Assembly: GCA_904397845.1 (NCBI GenBank)
Contig: CAJFOX010000023.1
Location: 1-54,249 of the forward strand
Reading direction: 5' to 3'
Origin: an uncultured Oscillospiraceae bacterium
GTDB lineage: Bacteria; Bacillota; Clostridia; Oscillospirales; Ruminococcaceae
Length of the DNA: 54,249 nt
Shown here: one piece after another, positions 41,863-50,766 of the stretch
Position numbering within the stretch: the first letter of the stretch is position 1
Layout of the letters: the number at the start of each line of letters is the position of its first letter
The notes under the pieces: generated by a model
Told to the model about the DNA's origin: nothing
What the model saw: the letters and a program-made list of their open reading frames with translations, nothing else
Databases searched by the model: none
Position numbers and translations under genes: made by a program

Positions 41863-43089
41863 TTATTTTTGCTGCCGCCGAAGAATCGTTCCCTTGGCAA
41901 TTGGCCTGGCGCACGGAATTCTCAACTGCTGCATCGGATGGCGGGCCGCTTCCAAAGACTGCCCGTCCGTATCAAAAATCGCCGGGACAGGAAAGAGTTC
42001 CGGCGATTTGCCCGGAAGAAGCACCTCCAGCGTCTCGCCGGGAAAAAAACGGTTTCGCTGCGTACAAAGAAGCATGCCTTCTTCCCAGCCCTCTACCACA
42101 GCCGCCACATCGTAATTGCGAATATACCCACCGCTTTCGTAATATTGGCCGTTGTCGGGTTGTCCAAAATAGAATCCGGTGCTGTACTGCCGGTGGCTGA
42201 CCTTTTTCGTTTCCTCCAGCAACCAGCCAGGCAGACGGTAATGGGCCGGATCCTTTTCCAATAGCTCTACAGCACAGCGATAGGCATTGGTAATGGTAGC
42301 TACATAGTAAAAGGATTTTGCCCTTCCCTCGATTTTAAAACTCCCCACGCCCGCATCCGCCAGCTGATCCAGATACTCGATCATGCACAGATCTTTTGCA
42401 TTGAGAATGTAAGTCCCGTCTTCTTCTTCAAAAATCGGGAAAAATTCCCCCGGCCGTTTTTCTTCCATCAGGTAGTAGTTCCAGCGGCAGGGCTGGGCAC
42501 ATTCGCCGCGGTTGGCGTCGCGCCCGGCCAGATAGTTGGACAATACGCACCGACCGGAAAATGACATGCACATGGCACCATGGACAAAAGCTTCTATCTC
42601 CAGTTCGGGCGGCGTATTTTGCCGAATCCGCCGGATTTCCTCCAGGCTCAATTCCCTGGCGAGCACCACCCTCTTGGCTCCCATGCGGTATAATTCCGCA
42701 GCGGTCAAATGGTTGACCACACCGGTCTGGGTTGATATATGCAGCTCCATTTGAGGGATCTCGCGGCGGCAGAGCATCATCACGCCAATATCCGCAACGA
42801 TAAGAGCATCAACGCCTGCATCACACAAAAAGTGAAGATAGGTGGGAAGGCCGGCAAGATCCTCTTCCCGCGGCAGGATATTACAGGTGACATAAACCTT
42901 CACCCCCTGCCGATGGCAGAAATCAACGGCGCGAACCAATTCCTCCTCGGTAAAATTCATCGGCGACGCACGCATGCCAAAATCCTTGCCGCCCAAATAA
43001 ACCGCGTCTGCACCGTATTGCACTGCCGCAACCAGCCGCTCAAAATCTCCGGCGGGTGCCAAAACCTCCGGCCTTTTCCAATCTGCCAT
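41863..43089 (-). CDS. Peptidase U32 family protein, probable tRNA hydroxylation protein (TrhP-like)
   Basis: The 408-residue protein has the U32 family look: EVLAPAGDFERLVAAVQYGADAVYLGG at the start (in parts), STQTGVVNH, and the signature EAFVHGAMCMSFSGRCVLSNYLAGRDANRGECAQPCRW (seen as VHGAMCMSFSGRCVLS and RGECAQPCRW), whose cysteines can hold an iron-sulfur cluster. Relatives YegQ and YrrN/YrrO take part in 5-hydroxyuridine formation at tRNA position 34. In Bacillus that pair lies near the mltG homologue yrrL, and mltG is the next gene upstream here, which supports the call. The ATG at 43089 follows AAAGGTGG. Confidence 0.82.
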   Translation of the reverse strand: MADWKRPEVLAPAGDFERLVAAVQYGADAVYLGGKDFGMRASPMNFTEEELVRAVDFCHRQGVKVYVTCNILPREEDLAGLPTYLHFLCDAGVDALIVADIGVMMLCRREIPQMELHISTQTGVVNHLTAAELYRMGAKRVVLARELSLEEIRRIRQNTPPELEIEAFVHGAMCMSFSGRCVLSNYLAGRDANRGECAQPCRWNYYLMEEKRPGEFFPIFEEEDGTYILNAKDLCMIEYLDQLADAGVGSFKIEGRAKSFYYVATITNAYRCAVELLEKDPAHYRLPGWLLEETKKVSHRQYSTGFYFGQPDNGQYYESGGYIRNYDVAAVVEGWEEGMLLCTQRNRFFPGETLEVLLPGKSPELFPVPAIFDTDGQSLEAARHPMQQLRIPCARPIAKGTILRRQQK

Positions 43090-43175
43090 AGCAGCCACCT
43101 TTCTTTTCCCATGACCGTTCGCACTTTACACAAACAGCCACCGATTGTCCGGTGGCTGTTTCAATCGACTGTTTA

Positions 43176-44861
43176 TCAACTGGCGGCAGATGAGGAGCTA
43201 GCCGCCAACTCCGCGTTGACCTGATCTGCCTGTGCAATGTTGGCGTTATGCTGATCCAGCGTCTCAGCATAATAGTAAGTGCCCGCATTGTCCGTGACAA
43301 AGTAATAATAAGTTTGTTCATGCTGGGCCGGATAAAGCGCCGCTTCAATCGCGTCCAAACCGGGATTGCAGATCGGCCCTACCGGAAGCCCCTCGCAGAC
43401 ATAGGTGTTATACGCATCGTACATTTCCTGGTTGGTCATGCCGATGTTCTTTTTAATAACCTGCTCTACATAGTAGACTGTGGGGTCAGACTGTAAATTC
43501 GGATAGGTGTCCGAATTGCGCAAACGATTGTGGAACACCTCGGAAACATTCTTCATTTCATCCGGATCGCCGGCCTCTTTCTGGATAATGGAGGCTAAAA
43601 CCAACGTCTGGTCCAGCGTCAGGTTCAACTCGTTCATCCGCGTGCGCATCTCGTTGGTGATTTTGGAATCAAAATCCTTCAAGAAACGGTTGATGACCGA
43701 ATCCACACTTTCGCCCACAAAAAACTCCTGGGTATTGGGGAACAAGTACCCTTCCAGCTTGTAAAAACGGAGCTCATTCTGCGGAATATTACCTACAAAG
43801 GTATAATTATACCCATCGTTATTTAGAGCTTCCAAAAACTCACTGGCGGAACAAACGCCCTGTTCTTCCAGCTTTTGAGCAATGTCTACCGAAGTGGAAC
43901 CCTCCGGGAACATAATTTTCACCACATCGGTGCGCTCGGTACCGGCCTGCAGCGCGTAAATAATGGAATCGTAATCCATTTTATCGGTCATAATATATTC
44001 GCCGCTTTGAAACCCGTCTTCCTGCTTGATCATCACATATAACCGGAAAGCAAACGGTTCGGTAATCACACCGCTTTTTTTCAAAATCTGCGCAATTTCG
44101 CCCGTAGAAGCTCCTTCCGGGATTTCTACCGTCATCTGCTGCTCGGCGGTACCGTCACCGCCAAACAGCGTCACTGCTGTAAGATCCTCAAACGCACGGA
44201 TTGCAAAAAACGCAAGATATACACTCAGGGCCAGGAACAACACGGTCAGCACAAGCGCACGACCCACACGGTATTGCTTCTTAATTTTCTTTTTTGCTCT
44301 CTTTTTACCAGATGCAGAAGCCGGCGGCGCGGCCTGCTTCTGCGCAGGATTTTCCGCAGGCAACACAGAGGGACGGTCATAATCCTGCTGGGAAATATTC
44401 ACCTGGAACCCTTCCTCCGGCCGGCTTTCCTTTTCTCTGTGGGAAACTCCGGAACCGCCTGCCGAGGCTTGTCCTCTTGGCGCAGAGGCCGCTGATCTTT
44501 TCGCGGCAGACGGCCGACCGGAGCCGTTTGACGGTTCCGGCGGATTTCCGTTGGCGGCACGCGTCTCGCCGCCAGGTGCGGCGGTGCGGAGCGAACCGCT
44601 TTCCGATACCGGACGCTTTTTCTCAGTCAGCCAATGTGGAAGCTCCTCATCGACGCCATCGGTCCGGCGCACCGGAACCACATGGGGATCCGACACGTTA
44701 GACGAAGAGGCGGACGGCGTAATGCCCGCTTGCGCCTGACCCTCTTTTGGGGGCAGATCAGACCGCTGTGCCGATTCTCGTTTTGCGGAATCGACATCAT
44801 CCTCTACATGGATGCTGTCGATCAAATCCTTAAAAATATCCTGTTCGTTTTTTTCGTTCAT
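43176..44861 (-). CDS. mltG: Endolytic murein transglycosylase MltG with long disordered cytoplasmic tail
   Basis: Membrane lytic transglycosylase that cuts nascent glycan strands and helps terminate them. Of 561 residues, about 1-210 are polar, low-complexity and cytoplasmic, then a transmembrane helix (VLTVLFLALSVYLAFFAIRA), a LysM-like part (VEIPEGASTGEIAQILKKSG in parts), and the YceG catalytic domain with VLASIIQKEAGDPDEM, where the glutamate of KEA is catalytic, and the end signature GLPVGPICNPGLDAIEAA. The long tail is unusual against roughly 340-residue enterobacterial MltG and may be a docking or regulatory segment. GGGAGG precedes the ATG. Confidence 0.93.
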   Translation of the reverse strand: MNEKNEQDIFKDLIDSIHVEDDVDSAKRESAQRSDLPPKEGQAQAGITPSASSSNVSDPHVVPVRRTDGVDEELPHWLTEKKRPVSESGSLRTAAPGGETRAANGNPPEPSNGSGRPSAAKRSAASAPRGQASAGGSGVSHREKESRPEEGFQVNISQQDYDRPSVLPAENPAQKQAAPPASASGKKRAKKKIKKQYRVGRALVLTVLFLALSVYLAFFAIRAFEDLTAVTLFGGDGTAEQQMTVEIPEGASTGEIAQILKKSGVITEPFAFRLYVMIKQEDGFQSGEYIMTDKMDYDSIIYALQAGTERTDVVKIMFPEGSTSVDIAQKLEEQGVCSASEFLEALNNDGYNYTFVGNIPQNELRFYKLEGYLFPNTQEFFVGESVDSVINRFLKDFDSKITNEMRTRMNELNLTLDQTLVLASIIQKEAGDPDEMKNVSEVFHNRLRNSDTYPNLQSDPTVYYVEQVIKKNIGMTNQEMYDAYNTYVCEGLPVGPICNPGLDAIEAALYPAQHEQTYYYFVTDNAGTYYYAETLDQHNANIAQADQVNAELAASSSSAAS

Positions 44862-44956
44862 TGGATCCTCCCTTTCGCCCTTCCGAACCGAAACGCATCG
44901 GTTCCGATCGGACTTCTCCCATCCAAAGGCCATATTTTCTGCAAACCGGGTAATTT

Positions 44957-45568
44957 TTATGCTCGTTTCTGTTTGGGCGGCAAAAGCAGCGGCTTTTTCC
45001 GCCGTTTCTCGGTGATCAGCAAATCCACCGGCAGATCGTAATAACCATGCGGCAGGCGCTGACAAAGGCACCCTTCATATACAACGCCGATTTTTAAGCC
45101 GGTATAGCCGGACAAAAAACGGTCGTAATATCCCTTCCCATAGCCAAGGCGAAAACCGTGCCGGTCAAAGGCCAGCCCCGGTACAAGACAGATACTGTTT
45201 GGGGCGCCAGTCCATTTTTGGCACTGTTCGGGCAGCGGCTCCAAAACACCAAAGGTTCGGGGAACAAGATCTGCCATAGAGCGGATATAATAAAAATCCA
45301 TCTGCCGTGTCCCTTCGATGCAGTATGGAACTGCGACCCTTTTGCCGTCGCGCAATGCCTGTTCAATCAAAACCCGCGTATCCACCTCGATCTCGGTGGA
45401 TACAAACGTCAGCAGGGTCTGACAGATTTGATATTGACCAAGGGATTGAACGCCCCGACGGATTGCCGCATCCTTTTTTTCTTTCACTGCTTGCGGCATG
45501 TCGCGGCGAAAGCACTTCATTTTAGCACGCAGCTCATTTTTCTGCGCCCGAATATCCTTTTTTAACAT
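44957..45568 (-). CDS. 5-formyltetrahydrofolate cyclo-ligase
   Basis: ATP-dependent enzyme that turns 5-formyl-THF into 5,10-methenyl-THF. The 203-residue protein begins with basic KKDIRAQKNELRAKMK and has the family signature PGLAFDRHGFRLGYGKGYYDRFL, seen as two parts: PGLAFDRHG and RLGYGKGYYDRF. Its ATG overlaps the stop of the DJ-1 gene by 7 bases (ATGTTAA), suggesting coupled translation. The thyX-tmk pair a little upstream also deals with folate and dTMP, a possible functional link. Confidence 0.93.
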   Translation of the reverse strand: MLKKDIRAQKNELRAKMKCFRRDMPQAVKEKKDAAIRRGVQSLGQYQICQTLLTFVSTEIEVDTRVLIEQALRDGKRVAVPYCIEGTRQMDFYYIRSMADLVPRTFGVLEPLPEQCQKWTGAPNSICLVPGLAFDRHGFRLGYGKGYYDRFLSGYTGLKIGVVYEGCLCQRLPHGYYDLPVDLLITEKRRKKPLLLPPKQKRA

Positions 45569-46098
45569 TGCAGCGACTCTCTCAACGCTTTGGCGCGCAC
45601 TGGCGACACCATAACTTCCACCAGCTTCAATGCGAAATCCACTGCGGCGCCAGCACCTTTCCCCATGATAATATTGTCCGAGACGACAACCTTTTCTCCA
45701 GTGTAGTAGGCCTTGGGCATTTGAGATTCAAATCCTGGATAACAGGTAATTTCTCGGTCATCCAAATACCCCATATGCCCCAAAATCGACGGAGCCGCAC
45801 AAATTGCGCCAATATAGCGGTTGTCCTCCATTGCGCTGCGGATCGCCTCTTTAACCACAGCAGATTTTTCCAGGTTCAAGGTGCCGGGAATCCCGCCCGG
45901 CAGCACAATCAGCTCCGCCGCAGACGGGTCAATGACGCCCTCCACTGTATCACAGGCCACAACGATTCCATGGGAGCCGCCTACGATTTCGCCGGTAACT
46001 CCCACTGTTTTCACTTCCAGTTCTGCCCGGCGCAGAATATCCACAACCGCCAGTGCTTCAATTTCCTCGAAACCCTGTGCCAAAAATACATAAACCAA
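45562..46098 (-). CDS. DJ-1/PfpI family protein
   Basis: A 178-residue member of the DJ-1 subfamily. It begins VYVFLAQGFEEIEALAVVD with the conserved glutamate, has LIVLPGGIPGT, and the reactive cysteine C100 in GAICAAPSIL (nucleophile elbow). The C-terminus has GAGAAVDFALKLVE. Relatives act as chaperones, glyoxalases or deglycases; the activity here is not known. The start is a TTG at 46098 behind GGGGGA; the upstream frame lacks a ribosome site. It overlaps the folate cyclo-ligase gene. Confidence 0.85.
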   Translation of the reverse strand: MVYVFLAQGFEEIEALAVVDILRRAELEVKTVGVTGEIVGGSHGIVVACDTVEGVIDPSAAELIVLPGGIPGTLNLEKSAVVKEAIRSAMEDNRYIGAICAAPSILGHMGYLDDREITCYPGFESQMPKAYYTGEKVVVSDNIIMGKGAGAAVDFALKLVEVMVSPVRAKALRESLQC

Positions 46099-46164
46099 CT
46101 TCGATCCCCCATTTCCCAATCTCTCTTTTTGTTATTTTACCTTATCCGAGCTGCTTTTGTCCAG

Positions 46165-46839
46165 TCAAAACGGGAAAGCGTGGAGCAAATCGGACAAAGC
46201 AGCTTCCACCCGCCGGGCAACTTCTTCCCGGGCGAGCAGTTTTTTTCCATCGCAGCATTCTACCACGCGCCAGCCGCATCTGTTTGCCACATATCCCGCC
46301 GCCTCGTGACAGGATAGCAGATATTGAAGATTTTTTTCATGGATATCCTTTTTTCCCTCATCCCCGCCGTAGCGCTGGGACAATAAGTTTTTGGAGGTAT
46401 CCGGATGCATTTTCAGATACACTGTTGCCGAAGGTTCGGGCAGGCCGAGCTTATGGTATTCAAAATCGAATAGCCAATCCAAATACGCATCCCACTCCTC
46501 CCTCGGAAGCTTTACCGACTGGTGAATGGCGTTTGATCCCACATACCGGTCGCAAAGAATTACCGTGCCCGCCTCATAATCCTTCTGCCAGCTGGTCCGG
46601 TAACTGGCAAAGCGATCCATGGCGAAAAAGCTGGACGCCGCATAAGCGCTTACGTCCTCCGGCCGGCTGCCAAACTGCCCGTCCAGATACATCCGCACCA
46701 GGCAGGACCAGGGTTTTTCGTAATCGGGGAACGACACGGTTTTGACCGGGATCCCTCTTTGGACCAACCGATGAGCCAAAATCTTCGTTTGTGTTGCTTT
46801 TCCGCTGCCGTCCAGCCCCTCGATGACGATCAGTTTCAT
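46165..46839 (-). CDS. tmk: Thymidylate kinase
   Basis: Phosphorylates dTMP to dTDP. The 224-residue protein has the P-loop EGLDGSGKATQT, where most thymidylate kinases read EGxDGxGKST(T/Q), then VILCDRYVGSNAIHQ with the conserved DRY-type motif, and a LID-like RYGGDEGKKDIHE. It is about 15 residues longer than typical and belongs to a divergent branch. Its ATG overlaps the thyX stop by 4 bases (ATGA), linking it to dTMP synthesis. Confidence 0.85.
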   Translation of the reverse strand: MKLIVIEGLDGSGKATQTKILAHRLVQRGIPVKTVSFPDYEKPWSCLVRMYLDGQFGSRPEDVSAYAASSFFAMDRFASYRTSWQKDYEAGTVILCDRYVGSNAIHQSVKLPREEWDAYLDWLFDFEYHKLGLPEPSATVYLKMHPDTSKNLLSQRYGGDEGKKDIHEKNLQYLLSCHEAAGYVANRCGWRVVECCDGKKLLAREEVARRVEAALSDLLHAFPF

Positions 46840-47615
46840 CTGGTAGCTTTCCCCTTTCTCACAGCGTCATACGCCCGTACTTCCTCTGGATGACCGCAGC
46901 TCATCTTGCCCTCTGGGCAATTCCCGCGAATGCAGGGCGCGCCGGCATTTTGGAACAGCGTTGGCGCCACCTCGTATACCAGCGACAGCATTTGATACGC
47001 AACCTCCCGGATCTCCCACTGAGCCCGATTACAGCAGCGGTGCCGGAAGAAGTTAAACAAGCTGCGCGCGTTCATGGTCACCACCATCTGGGTATCGCAG
47101 GCGTTAGGCAGAACAAAGCGAGCGTCTTCAATAGCCATTTTTTCCGCTTTGCGGGCGGCAGCTTTTTCCTCCATTCCACCGGCCGTAAGCGCCTTGGTAT
47201 GCTTTTGCTTAAGCATAGACGCCAAGCGGTCGTAACTTTCGCCAATCTGTGCCATGGTCTGCTCATACAGTTCCAGAGCTTCGGGAATAGCGGCGATTTC
47301 CGGTGGGGTGACATACTGAAAATCCTTCTCCCTGACATAGCGCTGGCTTTGAACACTGTAAGAGGCGATCCTATGCCGGGTGATCTGGGCCAGCAGAGAA
47401 CGGGAGACCCCTTCGATGCCAAAAGTAAAGGATACGTGCTCAATCGGGCTTTCATGTCCGATTGTCTGGAGCATTTCCAGAAAGCTTTCCGTTTTTTCCG
47501 GCGTCAGGCCGTCCATGAGGGTCTGAGGGCTACTGGAACTGTAGCACAGCTTTGCCGCCGCGGCAACCAGCTTTTCCGGTTCCGGCGTATATGCCAACAA
47601 GGTTACTTTTGCCAT
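46836..47615 (-). CDS. thyX: Flavin-dependent thymidylate synthase
   Basis: FAD-dependent enzyme that methylates dUMP to dTMP using methylene-THF and NADPH. The 259-residue protein has the ThyX motif RHRIASYSVQSQR at residues 80-92 and ARFVLPNACDTQMVVTMNARSLFNFFRHRC (seen as LPNACDTQMVVTMNARS and FFRHRCCNRAQWEIR). It is coupled by a 4-base overlap to tmk, so one message makes dTMP and then dTDP. No thyA is seen here. Confidence 0.96.
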   Translation of the reverse strand: MAKVTLLAYTPEPEKLVAAAAKLCYSSSSPQTLMDGLTPEKTESFLEMLQTIGHESPIEHVSFTFGIEGVSRSLLAQITRHRIASYSVQSQRYVREKDFQYVTPPEIAAIPEALELYEQTMAQIGESYDRLASMLKQKHTKALTAGGMEEKAAARKAEKMAIEDARFVLPNACDTQMVVTMNARSLFNFFRHRCCNRAQWEIREVAYQMLSLVYEVAPTLFQNAGAPCIRGNCPEGKMSCGHPEEVRAYDAVRKGKATR

Positions 47616-47664
47616 CTTTCATTCCGCCTTTCTCTTTTTTGCCGTGCCGCCGGGAGGCGGCCTT

Positions 47665-50040
47665 CTATCCTTCTATCTTTTTTAACTTTGCAAAATTGGC
47701 CATCAGCTTTTTGGTCCCTACCTTATCAAAGGATACCTCCACCAACAAATCGTTCGCCATGGGCGAAGCGGAAAGAACGACGCCTCTTCCAAAGATCTTA
47801 TGGCTGACCGTATCTCCCGGATGCAGCGGTGCCGAAGGCAAAGATTTCGCGCTTCCGGAAACAGCGGACAGGTCTCCGGCCCGCACAGCGCTTCTGGGAA
47901 TTCCCCATTCCCGTGCGCCGCCAGTCCAGCGCTTTTGCGGGGCCGTGGTATCGATGACCTCTACCAATTCGTTCGGAATTTCCCGGGCAAATCGGGATAT
48001 TTTGTTCCAAGTGGTCTGTCCGAACAGCATCCGCTGGGCAGCAGTGGTCAGGTACAATTTTTTCTTGGCCCGGGTAATCGCCACATAAGCCAACCGCCGC
48101 TCTTCCTCGATTTCGTCAGGGGAGTTCATACTCATGCGTCCGGGGAAAATCCCTTCTTCACAACCGGCGACAAATACATAAGGGAACTCCAGCCCCTTAG
48201 CCGAATGCATCGTCATCAGCGTAACGGAATCGTCCTGCAAATCGGTGCGGTCCAAATCGGTATACAGCGCTACCTCTTCTAAAAAATCTGAGAGAGTGCC
48301 CTCCGGTGACTCCTGCTGGAATTTAATAATGGCGGAGCGCAGCTCATCGATATTTTCGATTCGAGTCTGCCCCTCAAATCCCTGCAGCTGCAGCATGGAA
48401 AGATAGCCTGTATCGTCCAGCACTGCGTCCAGCAGGATTTCCAGCGGTTCTTCCAATGCTTTTTCCATCAATCCCTGCATCATATCCGCAAACGAACGCA
48501 ATGGCGCGGCACGGCGCTGCAGCCTTTGATACTGATCCGCTTCGCTCATGATCTTCAAAGGATGTACGCCCACCTGAGCGGACAATTCCAGCACCGCCGC
48601 CACCGTCGCGTCGCCAATGCCGCGCTTAGGCTCGTTGATAATCCGGGTCAGGCGGACCGTATCGCTGGGATTGTTAAGGACGCTTAAATAGGCGATCAGG
48701 TCTTTGATCTCCTTGCGCTCGTAAAAGCGGAGCCCTCCGACGATCTTATACGGAATGCCCGCCTTTACCAACGCCCTTTCGATTTCGCCGGACTGGGCGT
48801 TCATGCGGTACAATACCGCGTGGTCGCTGTATGCCTCACCCGCCGCTACATGGGCGGTGATTTCCTCCGTAATAAACAAAGCTTCAGCCCGTTCATCCCC
48901 CGCCCGGTACAGGCAAATCTTGTCGCCTTCTCCGTTGCCGGTCCACAGGCTTTTCCCCTTCCGGGCAGTGTTGTTGGCAATGACTTCGTTGGCCGCGTCC
49001 AAAATCCGCTTGGTACTGCGATAATTCTGTTCTAAGCGGATTACTCTTGCTTTTTCAAATTGTTCTTCAAAACTTAAAATATTTTCAATGGTAGCACCGC
49101 GAAATTTATAGATGCTCTGGTCGTCATCACCGACCACGCACAGATTGCCGTGACCTGCCGCTAACAGGCTGACCAGGCGGTACTGGGCGTGGTTGGTATC
49201 CTGGTACTCGTCTACCATAATATAACGATACCGGTTTTGGTAATACGACAGCACCTCTGGAAACTGTTCCAACAGGCGCACCGTCAATACAATGATATCA
49301 TCAAAATCCACTGCGTCGGCGGACTTGAGCGCCGCCTGGTATTTTTCATATACCTTGGCGATACTGCCCATCCGATAGTCGGTCCCTGCCTGGCGCATCA
49401 TCTCTGCCGGCCCCTGCAGCACATCCTTCGCCCGGCCAATGGCGCTTAGCACCGCTTTGGGCGCAAAAAGCTTCTCTTCCATATGCAAAGCGTTCATCGC
49501 CTCTTTGATCACCTTAAGCGAATCGTCAGTATCATAGATGGTAAAGTTGCGGGAATAGCCCAGCCGTTCGATTTCCCGACGCAGAATGCGCACGCAGGCC
49601 GAATGAAAAGTAGCAGCGGTGATATCCTGCGCCACTAATCCCAAACTGTCTTCCAGGCGGCTTTTTAACTCATTCGCCGCCTTATTGGTAAAAGTAATCG
49701 CCAATACATTCCAGGGCCGCGGCGGCTGATCGGCTAAAAGCGCAGTCAACCGTTCCTGTGACGCCTGCCCTCCCTGCGCAGCCTGACGCAGGAAAACCAT
49801 ATCGTCTTCCGCAATCTGCGGAGGCATAAACCGGCTGTGATAGGCATTGCCAAACCGAACCAGATAAGAGACCCGATTGACCAGTACCGTAGTTTTCCCA
49901 CTTCCCGCACCCGCCAAAATCAGCAGTGGGCCCTTGATCTGAAAGACCGCTTCCAGCTGCTGCTGGTTCATGCGTGAAAACTGTTTTTCCAAAATTTTGC
50001 GCTTCAGCGCGGTATATTCTTCATAAAACCGATGATCCAT
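47665..50040 (-). CDS. pcrA: UvrD/PcrA-type DNA helicase
   Basis: Superfamily 1A 3'-5' DNA helicase for repair and conflict resolution. The 791-residue protein has the Q motif near MNQQQLEAV, Walker A AGAGSGKTT at about 43-51, motif II VDEYQDTNHAQY, motif III GDDDQSIYKFRGA, motif IV EQNYRSTKRIL, motif V TMHSAKGLEF and motif VI YVAITRAKKKLYLT. A C-terminal Tudor-like part (GDTVSHKIFGRGVVL) binds RNA polymerase in PcrA. The ATG at 50040 follows AGAGGTG; an upstream ATG at 50118 lies almost at the predicted transcript start. Confidence 0.95.
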   Translation of the reverse strand: MDHRFYEEYTALKRKILEKQFSRMNQQQLEAVFQIKGPLLILAGAGSGKTTVLVNRVSYLVRFGNAYHSRFMPPQIAEDDMVFLRQAAQGGQASQERLTALLADQPPRPWNVLAITFTNKAANELKSRLEDSLGLVAQDITAATFHSACVRILRREIERLGYSRNFTIYDTDDSLKVIKEAMNALHMEEKLFAPKAVLSAIGRAKDVLQGPAEMMRQAGTDYRMGSIAKVYEKYQAALKSADAVDFDDIIVLTVRLLEQFPEVLSYYQNRYRYIMVDEYQDTNHAQYRLVSLLAAGHGNLCVVGDDDQSIYKFRGATIENILSFEEQFEKARVIRLEQNYRSTKRILDAANEVIANNTARKGKSLWTGNGEGDKICLYRAGDERAEALFITEEITAHVAAGEAYSDHAVLYRMNAQSGEIERALVKAGIPYKIVGGLRFYERKEIKDLIAYLSVLNNPSDTVRLTRIINEPKRGIGDATVAAVLELSAQVGVHPLKIMSEADQYQRLQRRAAPLRSFADMMQGLMEKALEEPLEILLDAVLDDTGYLSMLQLQGFEGQTRIENIDELRSAIIKFQQESPEGTLSDFLEEVALYTDLDRTDLQDDSVTLMTMHSAKGLEFPYVFVAGCEEGIFPGRMSMNSPDEIEEERRLAYVAITRAKKKLYLTTAAQRMLFGQTTWNKISRFAREIPNELVEVIDTTAPQKRWTGGAREWGIPRSAVRAGDLSAVSGSAKSLPSAPLHPGDTVSHKIFGRGVVLSASPMANDLLVEVSFDKVGTKKLMANFAKLKKIEG

Positions 50041-50133
50041 TCCCGGCACCTCTCTTTTTGATTCCGGCGCATAGGCGCGGGAACCTACCGGCAAACCGGT
50101 AATTTCGACGGTTTGCATCCTTCTTCTCCGGCT

Positions 50134-50162
50134 ATTTTACCACAAAGCATTCAAACTGTCTA
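50134..50162 (-). promoter_or_regulatory. Promoter of pcrA
   Basis: TAGACA (50157-50162), 17 bases and TAAAAT (50134-50139) on the minus strand. The expected start near 50127 leaves an 87-base leader before the ATG at 50040. Confidence 0.65.
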
Positions 50163-50198
50163 CGATATATCCAGCAGCTTTTGGCATGTGAAAAAGGG

Positions 50199-50225
50199 AT
50201 CCGGTATTTTCTACCGGATCCCTTG
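50199..50225 (-). terminator. Terminator of the 50.2-50.6 kb transcript
   Basis: A perfect 11-13 base stem AAGGGATCCGGTA/TACCGGATCCCTT, followed on the minus strand by CCCTTTTTC. No protein gene ends just upstream of it on that strand. Confidence 0.85.
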
Positions 50226-50501
50226 AATCACTGTTTTCGACCCTATAGTCTACTGACTATTTCATCGGACTCACCTTTACATATTTCATTATTCTGTTTA
50301 AACGCCTGACCCAATACTTTTTTCAAAAAGATTTACTCGTAATAGCTTTTGCTACCGGAACTGATTTTTTTATATATTGCCTACATAAAAGAAATCATCT
50401 TCTGCTTTTAGAAAATCTATTGGTTAGGACATGCAGTTTCTTCTTAATATCGGACAACCTCCGATTGGCTTGGAGTATCAAATCCACTTGATGGACTCTC
50501 T

Positions 50502-50591
50502 TTATTTGAAAAACGAAACTGCTTTCCGGCTGGCCGCGTATTCTCCACGAACCCCGCGGCCAAGGTTCTGAACCGGTTCATCTGAGTACAT
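50502..50591 (-). CDS. Possible 29-residue small protein
   Basis: ATG at 50591, 9 bases after a GAGGAGG ribosome site, gives MYSDEPVQNLGRGVRGEY and then AASRKAVSFFK, ending in TAA. The peptide is basic with no membrane segment. Because the same bases form a GC-rich stem and about 300 bases of structured sequence follow, the ORF may be incidental to a noncoding RNA. Nothing in the sequence alone decides this. Confidence 0.3.
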   Translation of the reverse strand: MYSDEPVQNLGRGVRGEYAASRKAVSFFK

Positions 50592-50649
50592 GGGAAACGC
50601 CTCCTCTCCGTTTTTTCTTTTCTTCTATTTCCTTTCTTCTTGCATCTTT

Positions 50650-50678
50650 AATATACAACATATCAAAGGAAATGTCAA
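50650..50678 (-). promoter_or_regulatory. Strong promoter of the 50.2-50.6 kb transcript
   Basis: TTGACA (50673-50678), 17 bases, TATATT (50650-50655) on the minus strand, with a run of A/T immediately upstream like an UP element. It is one of the best promoters in the window. Confidence 0.85.
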
Positions 50679-50737
50679 CTGTTTTTTTTAACAAAAAATA
50701 TATTTTTTATGAAAAATATATTAAAAATAAAATTAAA

Positions 50738-50766
50738 TTGACTTCCGAGCAGGAATCATATAATAT
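50738..50766 (+). promoter_or_regulatory. Promoter of the DUF1292 gene
   Basis: TTGACT (50738-50743) with either TATAAT (50759-50764, 15-base spacer) or TAATAT (50761-50766, 17-base spacer). It is divergent from the transcript at 50199-50643 and shares its AT-rich upstream region. Confidence 0.7.

Larger units (their letters stand above)
50199..50643 (-). ncRNA. Unassigned structured transcript between its own promoter and terminator
   Basis: Minus-strand unit of about 440 bases bounded by a strong promoter (50650-50678) and a perfect terminator, with no normal-sized gene inside. Visible stems (minus strand): TGGCCGCG/CGCGGCCA in the GC-rich 5' part, enclosed by CCGG/CCGG; ATCGGA/TCCGAT; TCCA/TGGA; and ATAGTC/GACTAT close to the terminator. 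It also holds a 29-codon ORF with a strong ribosome site, whose codons form the GC-rich stem. It may be a noncoding RNA, a leader-like small-protein message, or both. I do not recognise it securely; the raiA motif is one family worth testing first. Confidence 0.5.

Noticed and set aside
50041-50118. A longer pcrA starting at 50118
   Set aside because: The predicted transcript begins near 50127, leaving no room for a ribosome site, and relatives start like the product from 50040.
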